From: Panorpa germanica
Lineage: Eukaryota; Arthropoda; Insecta; Mecoptera; Panorpidae
DNA: 64,000 bases
NCBI GenBank assembly: GCA_963678705.1
Contig: OY783208.1
Location: forward strand, 6,944,001 to 7,008,000
Direction: 5' to 3'
In this document: piece after piece, positions 11,560-23,662 of the stretch
Position numbering within the stretch: the first letter of the stretch is position 1
How the letters are laid out: each line of letters starts with the position of its first letter
Program-made: the position numbers and the translations under genes
The notes under the pieces: model-generated
The model's input: only the letters and a program-made list of their open reading frames with translations
The model's database searches: none
Told to the model about the DNA's origin: nothing

Positions 11560-13914
11560 TCAGTCAATTTCTTCGTAAATATTTTCTTCAGTCTCGTCCC
11601 CCTTCTGTTCCAAAGGTTGGGGCCCTAAAACATTCGAAAAACACATCAATTTATAATAGTGCACATACGCAATTAAAACTACCTAACTTTCTTTGTATTT
11701 AAATTTTTTAATTATTGTTTAATTGTTGTATTTGAAGCTTTAGGTAACAATGTTACACAATGTGCTTGTAAAAGCAACTAATTGACTTTTCAATAATTAG
11801 GTTCAATTCACGTTGGGCGTTCTCTAATTACGTACCTGGAATATCAGGCAGGACCGATAAATAGACAGGTTGTGGGCGAACTTCGTCATACCATGGACGG
11901 AACGTCGGATAGTGATAAATGTGAGGTCGTCTAACATAGTCGTAAATTGGAAACATGGGATAGTCATAAAATGGAGCGCCTCTGACGTCATCGTTAAGTT
12001 CATTTAACATAACTGCATCGTTGACATTCGGGTTCTGGTTCGTCCTTCTCCGTTGTTTACACACAAACAATATGGCGGCAATTACTGAAAAGGAACAGGT
12101 TTTCCATGTAGTAATTATTAATATTATGAGTTACGGACACTTAAATATGTTTTGTACTCAATAAATTTGTAATTCATTTTACTCTGGATGTGCAGGGAGC
12201 GTGTTATCTTCCAGGTCGGTGTTATTTAATTTAGGATGCTGTAACGTGGACCTACAGGACACGTGGTTCCTACAGGACCGTGCTACGATGTTAATTTCGC
12301 AAAAAACTTTTCCTGAACGGAATAATGTCAAAATGTGGTGCCCCTGAATATTTACTACGAAGGTACAGGGGAAAAGAAGATGTGCACCAGAGGAAAATAA
12401 CTTAAATAGCACAAAATAGCTACGAGAATGTTAAGAAAAATGTAAATTATAAAATATAGTGTTGCAACCTCTGGAACATAAAACGCATGTCATCCTTACT
12501 TTCTGAACTCTCTCTGAATTAAGATTGTAGGCCACCGTTAATTGTTAGGAGGTTTGCCCATTCTGCAATTAAAATAAATAGGATTGTAGTTCTAACCTGC
12601 AAATACAGCAACAGCAGCCAGTGCAGCCGAAGTTACCACGATCCATGTGGAAATCTTTTCGTCAACTTTTTGCTGCGGTTCTATTATTAGAAGTGGTATG
12701 TGACGTAACTCGAAATCTTTAATTTGCTTCACTGAGTCGGCATTCAATAAATTATGACTTAAATCAATTTCGTTCAAATCTGGTTGCGTTTCTTGTAAAG
12801 ATTTATTGGTGTAGGTCAAGTTGAAAGATATGAACTGATTAGAAGATAAATCTACTATTCGCAGCTTCCCTTGAGTTGCAGAGCCACAGAATTTATAAAG
12901 CGCTAGCCCATGAAGTTTATTCTCAGATAAATCCAAATTTGTTAAACTACACGGTATACACAGAGGAAAACTTTTAATTTTGTTTTTGTTTAATGACAAT
13001 TCTTGAAGGGTAATTAAATGTTGAAACGATTCGTCAAGGTGAGTCAAGTTATTGTCACTTAAATCTAGTACCTCTATGTTTTTTTGAGTTGCGGCTGGTA
13101 ATTCTATTGACTCTATTTGATTATGTTGTAACAAGACACGGCTCAACTTTTTTAATTTATCAGATAAACTAAATTCTTTTATAAAATTAAATCCTAAGTC
13201 TAAATATTCTAATTTAACTGTGTAATAAAATATATTTTCAGGAAAAGTCGTTATTGAGTTATGATCCAACCTGAGTTCAGTCAGTTCACGCAACCTCAAC
13301 AAATCAAGAGATGTAATGTTGTTATGTGACAAATCTAAATTGGTCAATGCATTAGGACTTAGGAAACTAAAACCACGAATCTCCTTTATTAAATTATCTG
13401 ACAAATCTAATCGCTTTAAATTCACCAACCCGCTGAACTGATCATATGTTAATGTCGTTAAATTGTTATGACTTAAGGACAATACTTCCAACTTGAACAG
13501 GTCTATAAAAGTATTTCGTTCAATATTTGCAATCTGATTTTTATTTAAATATAAACTAGTTAGACGTGGACAACCTTTGAATGCCCCGTCCTTTATTGCA
13601 CGGATTTTATTCTCACTTAAGTCAATAGTTTTTAGATTCTTTAAGTTTACAAAAGTGCCATTACTTACTTCTGTGATATTATTATGAGATAAATTCAGTT
13701 TTCTTAACTGTGTTAAGTTAGTTAGATGTATTTCTTTAATTTCATTATTTGCCAAGTCTAACGACCACAAACTATTTAAATTATGGAACACTTTTGGGCC
13801 GATGTGTTGAATTCCAACTCCACTTAGTGTTATGCGTTCTAATTCGTCCAATCCAGTGAAGGCATCGTCCTCTATGACGGTTATTTTTCCTGCTAGCTCT
13901 TTTTTGTGCCTCAC
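11560..13914 (-). CDS. LRR transmembrane receptor, paralogue A; 5' end missing (possible pseudogene)
   Basis: Three exons can be placed by comparison with the complete paralogue: exon 1 to 12597 (donor CAG|GTTAGA), exon 2 12084-11836 (acceptor TTTTCAG|TAATTG, donor CCAG|GTACGT), exon 3 11624-11560 (acceptor TTTTAG|GGCCCC, stop TGA). All junctions are phase 1. The product has about 16 LRRs, a membrane helix split by intron 1 (STWIVVTSAALAAVAVFA plus VIAAILFV), a basic stop-transfer CKQRRR and a tyrosine-rich tail ending EENIYEEID. The open frame begins at non-ATG codons (GTG at 13914, preceded by a TAA at 13932-13930), and the signal peptide plus first ~70 residues of the complete paralogue are absent. 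Either a distant 5' exon is spliced in through a weak acceptor (TGTAAAAG) or this is a decapitated gene. Confidence 0.7.
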
Positions 13915-16900
13915 TTTTACAGTCAGTTGTTAAAACGAGTTGACAATGCATAGGCGTGAAAAGAGGGCGGCAACCGAACTTAACTTCTTAACTTTAATTT
14001 CTTTAATGATCTCGTTAAATACAGCGAGTTATTAACAAATAATTGGACATTTGAAGTCCTGGTAGCTAGATTTATCAATATATTGCACAGTTTTATAGAA
14101 ATTGAGACATGGGACACTTCCCCATTAAACTAATCTTATTTTCGTAGGAATTTCTGGAATAATGTTCCTGTAAAACGCAGATATGGTTATCATCTACACT
14201 GTTAAAATTATTCCTAACTTTAATAAAAATTTAATAGACAAATGCTCATTAAAATTAAGAACCGGTTATTAATTTTTAATTCACGACGAATTGTTGTCTG
14301 AATTTGTTGAACAATTCTATGAAAATGCACCGCACGTGTTATGAAAATTAATGCACCGGGGTCTGAATGCGTCAAATGCTAAAAAGTTGATTATTTTAGT
14401 TCGTTAGAACCAAGGGGCTGTTAAAAGCGCCCTTGTACTTAGGCGTACCCTTAGGCTCCACAAATTATATGCGCCCTTCCGATCAAACAATTCTTATGAC
14501 ATTTTAACGCTGGTCTTACTTAAGCAGGGCCGCTTCTAGGGGCCCACGTGGTCTGCATTTCAGAACGGCGGCAAATTGAAAGACAAAATAATTTCTTTCA
14601 ACTTTTCTAATGGTCAACAGACAGTGTACACGCTTCAACGTTTGTCCCATAGCCCAACGGTTTCGCACTTCCGTTTGTTCATTATTTCGAAAATTTTTAA
14701 TTGCGGTCATTTTGATAAACATTTTCTACAAGTTTCCGTTTTAGATGCCATGGCTTGACTTAAAGTTTTTAATCTTTAAAACTATTTTAAATGAATTAGT
14801 CAGGGCCGGCGTGAACAACAGAGGGGCCGGTGCAAAGTTGATTTGGGGAATATTTCGCTTAATAAAATAATAATTTAATACAATTAAAAATTAAATTTTG
14901 ATAATAATAAAATTAAGTTTACCTTTCACAATTCAATACAATTTTATGTTTGACAATTAGCTCTCACACATAAAATATAATTCATTTTATATATAAGTTT
15001 CTGTGTTCGAAATTTGTTTCGTAAATAAATAATTCTATTAATTTGACAATTTCGATTTCGTTGTTGTTTGTTGATTGATGTTGGATGTTGAATATTTATT
15101 GAATTATTGAAGGGTTTGGTTTGAGATTGAGAATTAAAAAACAAAAGAAAAAATTATAAGAAATGACAAAAGAAAAATACTGAAGTTCTGATATGAGTTT
15201 TAGAAGTCTGATAGTAGGGACTTATCATCGTGCTTTAATTGTATCACCCGGCGTTGTCCGTGTGTTTAATTTAGTTAAAAGTGAGTAATGTGAGTCTGTC
15301 GTAACAACTTCCGTTATCTACAAATTACTTCTAAGTATAAAGTCTTAAAGAAATAATTTTAACTTCAATAAAAATAACACATGCTGCTAATGTCTAAGAA
15401 AATATTCATTTAAAAATATAATTAATATTAAGTAACTACAGGGTGACTTTATTATTGAAACATTATAAAATTACAATTTCCGTACAAACTCTTAACAATC
15501 TGCAAACGACCATATGCTAATAATATAATAAATATAAAATAGGACAAATAAACTTATACCTAATATAAGTAGTTATTACAACCACATTGCTGCCCAGTTG
15601 TTTCTAGTAAAAGGCATTCCGCTATTCCAAATATTGTTACCGCCCAAATGGTTTAAAGCAAAACACTTCGCTATAGTAATTAGTAGTTTACGTTTGGTAA
15701 TTAGAATTATTCCATCATTAACATAGCCACAGATGTGTATTAAATATATTCAATATAACCTCGTACTAGCAAACTTATTTACAGTGGATATAGTTAGTAG
15801 AACCCATCGTTGTCGTAGAACCTAGTGTATATCATTATTACCTAGTTCCAACCTATCGTTGCAATACAATAGATATAGGTAGTAGAAGCATCGTTTTAGT
15901 ATAAAACAACAAATCACTCGTAATAACAAGAAATATTATATTTCTCTTTCAAGATAACAAATCAGACAGTCCATTTTAAATCAGAGGTTTAAGCGACCAC
16001 CCAAAAATTATTCAATAATTCAGAGCATTAAAAACTGGCATACGTCGTGTACATGAATGAGTTATGTTTCTAATGATTACGATATAGGTCTCTTTCCTAC
16101 TAATTAATAAAACTACAGCCGACAAACCGTCCTTAGCGCATCTTGTTTCTTTAAGGTTTGTTTGATGGTTTTATTTTGCAGCGAAGAAACCATGGGGATG
16201 CAATTCCTTCATGACATATTTATCAGGTATCAGATGGGCCGGATCAGTGATTAACCAGGGTGACAATGAGCAAGAACTAGGATTAAATAAATAATGGATT
16301 CACTAGTAAAGTTAAGTAACAATTTAATCCATAAAATGTTGCATCTAGAGATGTTAGATTTATCCCAATAATGATAACTGGAAAGAAAACCAATAAAAAT
16401 CCTTTTTGCGTTGATGATAACAAAATGAATAATTAATGGAATAAGCAAAACCTAAAATAAAGAGAATACCGCACGAATAGAAATTAATAAAATACCAAAA
16501 ACCATGGCGTCCCAGACATCAGGTCCGTGCGGTGTTCCAAAACACAAAAATAACAACTTATTCGCTCTCACGTTTATCGTCGGTGCAAAATAGATTCCAA
16601 ATCACCAAAAAGTTAGAATGGTCCATTACTGCAAAACTATATTTCAAAACGGCCTGAGCTGAAGGCCCCTCCGAGCCCTGGACACAGGTCCACGTCATCA
16701 AATTAATAAAACAAGAAGAAATTAGCAAAATAATGAATACAATAAAAAATAGATGAAATATTGTCACAAACCAAAAATAACTAATATTTGTTGGTCAATT
16801 GAAACACTCTTGGAGAATTAAGGGCTACGTCCTGAATTTAATTGAGCAGGTTTTTGTAAATTTCTCAACATCATCAAATGGTCGTTCTTTCGTTCCGGCG

Positions 16901-17972
16901 CTAACTTCAGTTCGGCTTCTGTAACGGTGCTCCTGCACTGGAACCGGAAATTAAAATACACTAACAGCGCTTAAGCAGTGGCGTGCAATAAATCATGAAA
17001 TAATTTTTTAAATGTTGTAATTTGATGTCGCTAGTTATGCCGCCCCTGAGTTGCAAGTATAATCATATAAGAATATAAACATACACCTGGCACATTACAA
17101 TAAAGGGAGGATTCCACAGTTTTATAAATATTAAGACAAAGACCACAAGCCCTTTTAATGTTTGACAGTTCAACTATTATGACGTTGTTCACAAATTGAT
17201 TGTGATTCCATTTTGAATAGTCACGTGCGCATAATTCCAGTACGACCCATCATGGAGGCTGTTTCTCACCATGATTCCTGACAAGCTCTTCGTATAGTGC
17301 GACAATATGCTCTGCTGAACCAGAATAAATTGCAATCAGAAAGAAATGACACGTCCAATGCTTGCACTAGATAATAAATACAAAAGATTCTTTATTTTGT
17401 TTTCTACGTTTTACTTTGATAACTAAAGTGACTAAAAAAGGAAATTAAAATTAAATGGAAAATGTTTTTTATAAAATAATCTTAAATTTATTTCAAACGA
17501 ATGAAGTAATTAATGGAAGAGAAAAACATTTTAGCCGTATTATAATAATAAAAGCGTGGTGCATTTAAAATATTTAAAATTTATATTCTATTTTAATTAA
17601 TTATTTCACTTATATTATAATATGTTATCTAAGTTATATATATGTTACATAATATATACATCAATGAAGTTTTAAAATATTATCATAAAATTAATTTGAA
17701 GAAATTCAATTAAAAATTTATTTAATAAACTTAAATTACGTAATCCTAATTTTTGTTAAATTTTAGTCATGTAAGTGGAAGTGGAGTGAGAGGGGGGTCA
17801 TGAGGTTGTCCGCATCCGGATCCCCTGTAAGGCAGACCGGGCCTAAGTAGGAACCAGTGCAGCGTGTTGGTTAAGGCTGCTCTCACACTGAAACTGTCTA
17901 CTAGTGATGCCGACTTTTTTAGTAACGAGTATTGGAGTTGTTCCGCATTAGCACACTTTATCAAATAAATGC
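13915..17972. other. Noncoding upstream half of block A
   Basis: No credible gene; short ORFs here are also present in B but have no protein-like features. Contents: about 14020-14135, an M1-related MITE end (GGGACACTTCCCCATT); 14520-14560 and 14806-14835, CAGGGCCG-type motifs resembling hAT-like ends; 14895-16040, a segment also present inverted at 28525-29670; about 16974-17055, a short insert beginning CAGTGGCGTGC and ending GCCGCCCCTGA; 17690-17972, the start of a repeat also found at 27830. Confidence 0.55.
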
Positions 17973-18310
17973 GACCACACTCTACTGCATAGCTCGGACG
18001 CTACAAGTATTTGAACCAGTGTGAGAGCGCTCTTACACGTTAGCTGCGTAATGGCGGTTTGTGTTCGTTGTCCGATGGACGCACGGAGCGGATCTGATAC
18101 CGCATTTCCGTTTTGATTAGAAATGATTTAAAACGGACTGTGAAATCATATTTTAAAGTTGGATTTTTTACATTTTGATTAAAATATATCATCGTACAGT
18201 TCATTAGTCAGACAACTCAAAATATTGAGTTTTGAAAGAACGACGAAATAAATATTAGAGTTGTCTGAGTATTGAAACAGATAAAGGATACATTTTTACA
18301 TATAAGCCTG
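17690..18310. repeat. Interspersed repeat (unit R), copy 1
   Basis: Shared with 27830-28450 and, in its first half, with 49985-50270. Recognisable by GTCATGAGGTTGTCCGCATC, GGCAGACCGGGCCTA and GGACGCACGGAGCGGATCTG. It is GC-richer than its surroundings and carries a short open frame on the minus strand with no recognisable domain. Its nature is unknown; I saw no clear terminal inverted repeat or poly(A) tail. Confidence 0.6.
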
Positions 18311-18642
18311 CAATAACCCAAATTAAAACTTTATCAATATACGAGTACGGCGCCATTTTATAGAAACGACGGCCATTATGGTCAAGTCACACATTCTAAT
18401 TTAAAAATGGAATTCAAATTTGAAACTACAAATTAATTTATTCAACGTCGCTTCGAGACGGGCTGAACGCTAATATATTTTAATGTTCAGGTGTATTTGT
18501 TTATTTGTTTACATGTTTGGCTCAAAAATAGGACCATTAATGGTTTTTCTGTGACAAGTATATCAGCAGATAAGAAATATAATTACAAATAAAAAGTAGC
18601 AACTAAAAATAAATACAAAAATGTTTTTCATAAAATAAATTT

Positions 18643-18648
18643 TTTATT
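18643..18648 (-). terminator. Candidate polyadenylation signal of the complete LRR receptor gene
   Basis: AATAAA on the minus strand, about 105 bp after the stop codon at 18753-18755. It is the first clear hexamer downstream of exon 3. The surroundings are AT-rich, so chance occurrence is possible. Confidence 0.4.
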
Positions 18649-18752
18649 TAGAACGTATAAATATAATATAAACTACTGCCAGTTAATCCAAGTTTAATAT
18701 AAACTAAGCTTAACTAAAAATAAGGAAAATCTTCAACAGAACAAAACCATAT

Positions 18753-21291
18753 TCATTCACTTTCCTCATAAATATTTTCTTCGGGTCCGTTGTCCTCCTG
18801 TTCCAAAGGTTGGGGCCCTGAAACATTGAAAAAACACATCCAGTTAATAGTGAACATAACCAATTAAAACTACCTTACTTTCTTTGTATTTACATTTTTT
18901 AATTATTGTTTAATTGTTGTATTTGAAGCTTTAGGTAACAATGTTACACAATGTGATTGTAAAAGCAACTAAGTTAAGCGTTCTCTAATTACGTACCTGG
19001 AATATTAGGCAGGACCGATAAATAGACAGGTTGTGGGCGAACTTCGTCATACCATGGACGGAACGTCGGGTAATGATAAATGTGAGGTCTTCCCAAGAAG
19101 TCGTAAATTGGAAAAATGGGATAATGATAAAATGGACTGGATCTGTCATCATCATCAGCCCTCGCAGGTCCAACGTCATCGTAAAGTTCATCTAACATAA
19201 CTGCATCGTTTACATTCGGGTTCGGGTTCGTCCTTCTCCGTTGTTTGCACACAAACAATATGGCGGCAATTACTGAAAAGGAACAGGTTTTCAATGTAGT
19301 AATTATTAATTAAATGAGTTAGGAACACTTAATTATGTTTTGTACTTAATAAATTTGAAATTCGTTTTACTCTGGATGTGCAGGGAGCGTTTTATGTTTC
19401 AGGTCGGTGTTATTTAATTCAGGATGCTGTAACGTGGACCTACAGGACCGTGCTACGATGTAGATTTCGGTAGAAACTTTTCCTGAACGCAATAATGTCA
19501 AAATGTGGTGCCCCTGAATATTTACTATGAAGGGACGGGGGAAGGGAAGATGTGCACCAGAAAAAAATAACTAAAATAGCACAAAATAGCTACGAGAATG
19601 TTAAGAGTAGAAAAACATCGGCCTGGAACATAAAACGCATGTCATCCCCACTTTCTGAACTCTTTCTAAATTAAGATTGTAGGCCACCGTTAATTGTTAA
19701 GAGGGTTGCTTGTTCTACAATTAAGATAAATAGGATTGTAATTCTAACCTGCAAATACACCAACAGCCAGTGCACCCGAAGTTACCACGATCCATGTGGA
19801 GTTCTGATTTTCGTCAACTTTTTGCTGGGGTTCTATTTTTAGAAGTGCTATATGACGTAACTCAGAATTTTGAATTTGCTTCACTGAGTCGGCATTCAAT
19901 AAATTATGACTTAAATCAATTTGGTTCAATTCTGGTTGCGTTTCTTGTAAAGATTTGTTGGTGTAGGTCAAGTTGTAAGATGTAAACTGATTAGAAGACA
20001 AATCTACTTTTTGCAGCTTCCCTTGAGTTGCAGAGTCACAGAATTTATCAAACGCTACCCCATAAAGTTTATTCTCAGATAAATCCAAATTTGTTAAACT
20101 ACCCGGTATACACAGGGGAAAACTTTTAATTTTGTTTTTCCTTAATGACAATTGTTGAAGGTTAATTAAATGTTGAAACGATTCGTCAAGCTGAGTCAAG
20201 TTGTTGTAACTTAAATCTAGTACCTCTATGTTCATTTGGGTTATGGCTGGTAATTGTATTGACTCTATTTGATTATGTTGTAACAAGACACGGCTCAACT
20301 TTTTTAATGGATTATGTATAATGAATAAACTAAATTTTTTTATAAAATTAAATCCTAAGTCTAAATATTCTAATTTAACTGTGTAATAAAATAAATCTTC
20401 AGGTAAAGTCGTTATTGAGTTATGATCCAACCTGAGTTCAGTCAGTTCAGGCAACAAAAACGTATCAAAAGATGTAAGCTTGTTTTGTGAAAAATCTAAT
20501 CTGGTCAATGCATCAAGACTTACGAAACTATTACGAGGAATTTCATTTATTAAATTATTTGACAAATCTAATCGCTTTAAATTCTCCAACCAGTTGAACT
20601 GTTCTTTTGTTATTGTCGTTAAATTGTTATGCCTTAAGAACAATTCTTCCAACTTGGACAGGTGTCTAAAAACATTTCGTTCAATATTTGCAATCTGATT
20701 TTTATACAAATATAAACTAGTTAGACTTCGACAACCTTCGAATGCCCAGTTCCTTAATGCACGGATTTTATTTTTACTTAAGTCAATAGTTTTAAGGTTC
20801 TCTAAGTTTATAAAAGTGTCATTACCTAATTTTGTGACATTATTATTTGATAAATTCAGTTCTCCTAACATTGTTAAGTTAGTTAGATGTATTTCTTTAA
20901 TTTCATTATTTTTTAAGTCTAACAACGTCAAACTTTTTAAATTATGGAACACTTTAGGGCCGATGTGTTGAATGCCAACTCCACTTAGTGTTATGCGTTC
21001 TAAGTTGTTCAATCCAGCGAAGGCGTCGTCCTTAATGGCTGTTTTTCTTCCAGTTAGCCACAGCCCTATGAGGCTGGTGAAGTTTTTAAAAGCACCGGTG
21101 TTTATCTTATCAACGTTTACATTACGCGCATCAATGCCTGTCACAATCGACGGGTCTTCAACGTTCCAATCGTCTGGAATAGATGTAGATTTGTTTGCGT
21201 CATCGAACGAAAGAAATGGATCACGATAGTATGTCTGACCATACACGCACACAACAAAAACAAACAACACGCTTATTGTTAACCCGAACAT
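18753..21291 (-). CDS. LRR type I transmembrane receptor with tyrosine-rich tail (complete paralogue)
   Basis: Three exons: 21291-19749, 19272-18997 and 18817-18753, with junctions CAG|GTTAGA...TTTTCAG|TAATTG and CCAG|GTACGT...GTTTCAG|GGCCCC, both phase 1. This gives about 627 residues. The ATG at 21291 starts a signal peptide (MFGLTISVLFVFVVCVYGQ); an upstream in-frame TTG at 21321 is rejected. About 17 LRRs follow, with N-glycosylation sequons such as NLTY and NKS. The membrane helix runs from STWIVVTSGALAVGVFA (exon 1) into VIAAILFV (exon 2), then CKQRRR. The tail carries YDDV, YPIF, YDFL, YPTF, YDEV, YLSV and ends ENIYEESE. No TIR or kinase domain is present. Expected location is the plasma membrane; ligand and signalling partner are unknown. 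Compared with A and B its exon 2 has 27 extra nt coding an acidic stretch (ADDDDRSS). Confidence 0.85.
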
Positions 21292-21324
21292 TTTAATTTC
21301 AATAAAATCACAGCTATTCAATAC

Positions 21325-21330
21325 AACTGA
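21325..21330 (-). promoter_or_regulatory. Candidate initiator (TCAGTT) of the LRR receptor gene
   Basis: The minus-strand TCAGTT matches the arthropod initiator TCAGT, with the presumed +1 A at 21328, 37 nt before the ATG at 21291. No TATA box is seen 25-35 bp upstream, and no clear downstream promoter element. The position fits a short-leader, TATA-less promoter. Confidence 0.4.
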
Positions 21331-22389
21331 CTTTTCTTCTTCTTAGATCACTGTGAACTGCTTAGACGCGCGAGGCTCTATTAACTGATTCTACTTCTTA
21401 TTTTCTGCAATGTTTTGTCATTGGGTTCCATCGGGTTATCACTGACGCATTTCCTTTGGTTAATTATTTTATTCATTTTAACCACCTCAAATTTTCTGAG
21501 AGGAAGACTCGAAGAGGAACAAGGCCGGGGAATTTGAAACCACAAAATAATAATTAATTGGATTTTGTCATTTACATGGAACAAATTTGTCACAGGAAGG
21601 AAAATGACAAATAATAAAATTAACATTTCAATGTGACTTAAACCAGAATAAAGTTAAAATGTGTGATTTTCCATAAAACAAATATTAAACCATAATTAGA
21701 AACACCAGGGTTTGCAAGGGTCAGAATTCGACATCCGTGTGAAAAAGAATCGTGGAATTTGGTAACAGAACAATATTTTGTTCTAAAAACCGCGCTAAAC
21801 AAACCCACAATACATAAATTCTACAAAATACGTTTTAAAGAAGAAATCCACATGTTAGTCCACATAAAAATCATAATTCCAATTTGAAATAGAAAGTTAA
21901 TAGGCGCACACGTTTATTGCCGATTGGACGTACGTTACTTTTATTAATGACGTCATCTGGTGTTGCCTTTCTTTTTATCAGAGATCGATTCCACAATGAA
22001 ATCCACTTGATAGACGATATTTCGGACAATTCCCCTTACTTGGTTAATTAACAACAATTCCAGACAACAAATGAAACCTTATCCTAAACAAAACATAATT
22101 TAATTCGTACAACTAAACGTGATCAGTTTTAACCTAATTTTCATACTTTTACTACTTTATGACATCCTCAAAACATTAAATAAAGAAATGTTTTTGGTCC
22201 TACCATCTCGATAACAAATTTACAAAACTAATTCAATTCATTTATTTCTCTTAAAAACTATTTCTTGTTTATCATCCTTCCCTCTACTCTTCCTCTTCAG
22301 TTCCTCCATCCTTACTCCTCCTTTCCTCTTTTCTTACGATATTTCCTTCAGACCTAATCGACTCTTCTCTTTCTCCTAACCCCTACTCT
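21331..22389. other. Intergenic; pyrimidine-rich tract
   Basis: No gene. The upstream flank of the receptor gene is ordinary AT-rich sequence. About 22265-22400 is a strand-asymmetric C/T tract on the plus strand (blocks such as TTCCCTCTACTCTTCCTC and CCTTACTCCTCCTTTCCTC), roughly 130 bp, ending at the M1 element. Nothing else is recognised. Confidence 0.5.
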
Positions 22390-22932
22390 TCCCCGCTTGT
22401 GTCCTCATTTTTTAGGAGATGAAATAAATGGTAATAAATGTGTTATTTTATTAAATATCTAAATGTTGACGGAGATATAGCAATTAGAAATTTGAATTGA
22501 TGACGTAACATGTACAGGGATAGGTCAGTTATTTGTTGATTCGGTCAGTGCTAAGGTAATGTTTTGTAGCTGTTGGTAGTCGAAATAATTGAGTCAAGTC
22601 AAAGAATAATAAGTTTTTATTTTATTTAACCCTGCTAAGGCAGACATAATATTGGAATTTGATTGTTCCTTGAAATAACTGTAAATAATATTTGATATTT
22701 CGATATATAAATACATATAGCAGAGATTTATGAGCTGTAAGGTTGATAACCTGTAAACTTGTCATGAATGTGCTATCTCTTTTAAGCTCTGTTGTATAAA
22801 AGAGATAGCAACATAGCGGACGTGAGGTCACGTGTCTTGGGATGTTGTACAACGTTGAATCCATTTAATAATTAAAGAGACAAAACGACTGTTTTAACAT
22901 TTGAGTTTCTAGTAACCCACTTTATCAATATA
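22390..22932 (+). mobile_element. MITE family M1, diverged copy
   Basis: Begins CTTGTGTCCTCATTTTTTAG, carries the M1 landmarks ATCTAAATGTTGACGGAGAT, CAGAGATTTATGAGCTGTAA and TGTACAACGTTGAATCC, and ends at AACCCACTTTATCAATATA. Its 3' terminus is lost where an unrelated sequence begins (ACAGGGTCTCCCGGAAGTCG). It carries a small private stem-loop insertion. Confidence 0.75.
22772..22809. repeat. Perfect 13-bp stem-loop inside the M1 copy
   Basis: GCTATCTCTTTTA (22772-22784) is the exact reverse complement of TAAAAGAGATAGC (22797-22809), with a 12-bp loop. Other M1 copies do not have it, so it is an insertion, perhaps a tiny foldback element. Confidence 0.7.
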
Positions 22933-23662
22933 CAGGGTCTCCCGGAAGTCGACGTCAAGCCGGAAGTGTGTCATTGGCCAAAACATAAAAGTTATCAGAA
23001 AAATATTCAAAAATTCTAAGTTGCATATTTTAAAAATTATTGGCATTTGAAAAAAACGAGAAAATCTGCACCCTGTGACAGTCTTTTCACTCCTGCTGCT
23101 ACAAATCTTAACTTTTTTGTTATGTGATCCTGAATAATGTTTCTATAAACTTGGTAAAGAACGCATACACATCCTATATTTTTATATAGATATTTCGCAT
23201 TCTTTAATGTATTTCATTAGAATCTAATTTTGTATATTTTTAGTTCTTAAGTTCTGTAATAATTCTTTTGTTTAATCAAATATTTTATCTTTCTTTGTTA
23301 TTGAATTAACTAACAAAGTTATTGTCATTGTTACTCTGGCATTGTGTATTCGACCGTACCAGCCCGTACCAAGGCCACCAGCCGGTTTGGCAAATGCCTT
23401 TTTGTACCAATGTACTGTTAAAACACTATTAAAATATTCATTATTAACTCAAACTTCATACAATAAACATCACTAAATATTTTAACTTATTAGCTATCAT
23501 CTAGAACAGTAAACATCTAAATTATCAACTCCAACTTTCAACAGTTTAATAATTATAATAAAAGATTTTAATAGTGAAATTGTATCGCAGTAACATTGAT
23601 ACATATAATTATTCATCTAAGTTTCAATTATTGTAATTCGTCAAGTGTATTTGTATAATAAA
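22933..23662. other. Intergenic, repeat debris
   Basis: No gene recognised. It starts with CAGGGTCTCCCGGAAGTCGA, which looks like a fragment of an interspersed repeat, and contains a short GC-rich patch near 23355-23400. The rest is plain AT-rich sequence. Confidence 0.4.

Larger units (their letters stand above)
10345..17972. repeat. Segmental duplication block A (nearly identical to 40862-50270)
   Basis: Block A and block B align nearly base for base over LRR exons, introns and about 4 kb of upstream sequence; the LRR ORFs differ at only about three residues in 440. The offset is about 31,118-31,150 and shifts to about 32,298 after a 1.28-kb segment found only in B (47936-49220). A lacks about 600 bp found in B (about 40970-41577), joined at a TAT microhomology. 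The last shared bases are CAAATAAATGC (A to 17972, B to 50270). The homology also continues left of the LINE (4365-4586), so the LINE entered A only. Confidence 0.9.

Noticed and set aside
11431..11628. 65-codon plus-strand frame over exon 3 of LRR gene A
   Set aside because: Antisense shadow of the real terminal exon and its 3' flank.
12179..12412. 77-codon frame on the minus strand, also at 43298-43531
   Set aside because: It lies inside intron 1 of the LRR genes, is shared only because the block is duplicated, and has no protein-like features.
17767..17964. Minus-strand frame conserved at 50065-50277 and partly at 27900
   Set aside because: Conservation reflects the repeat and the duplication; no domain, and the third copy is broken.
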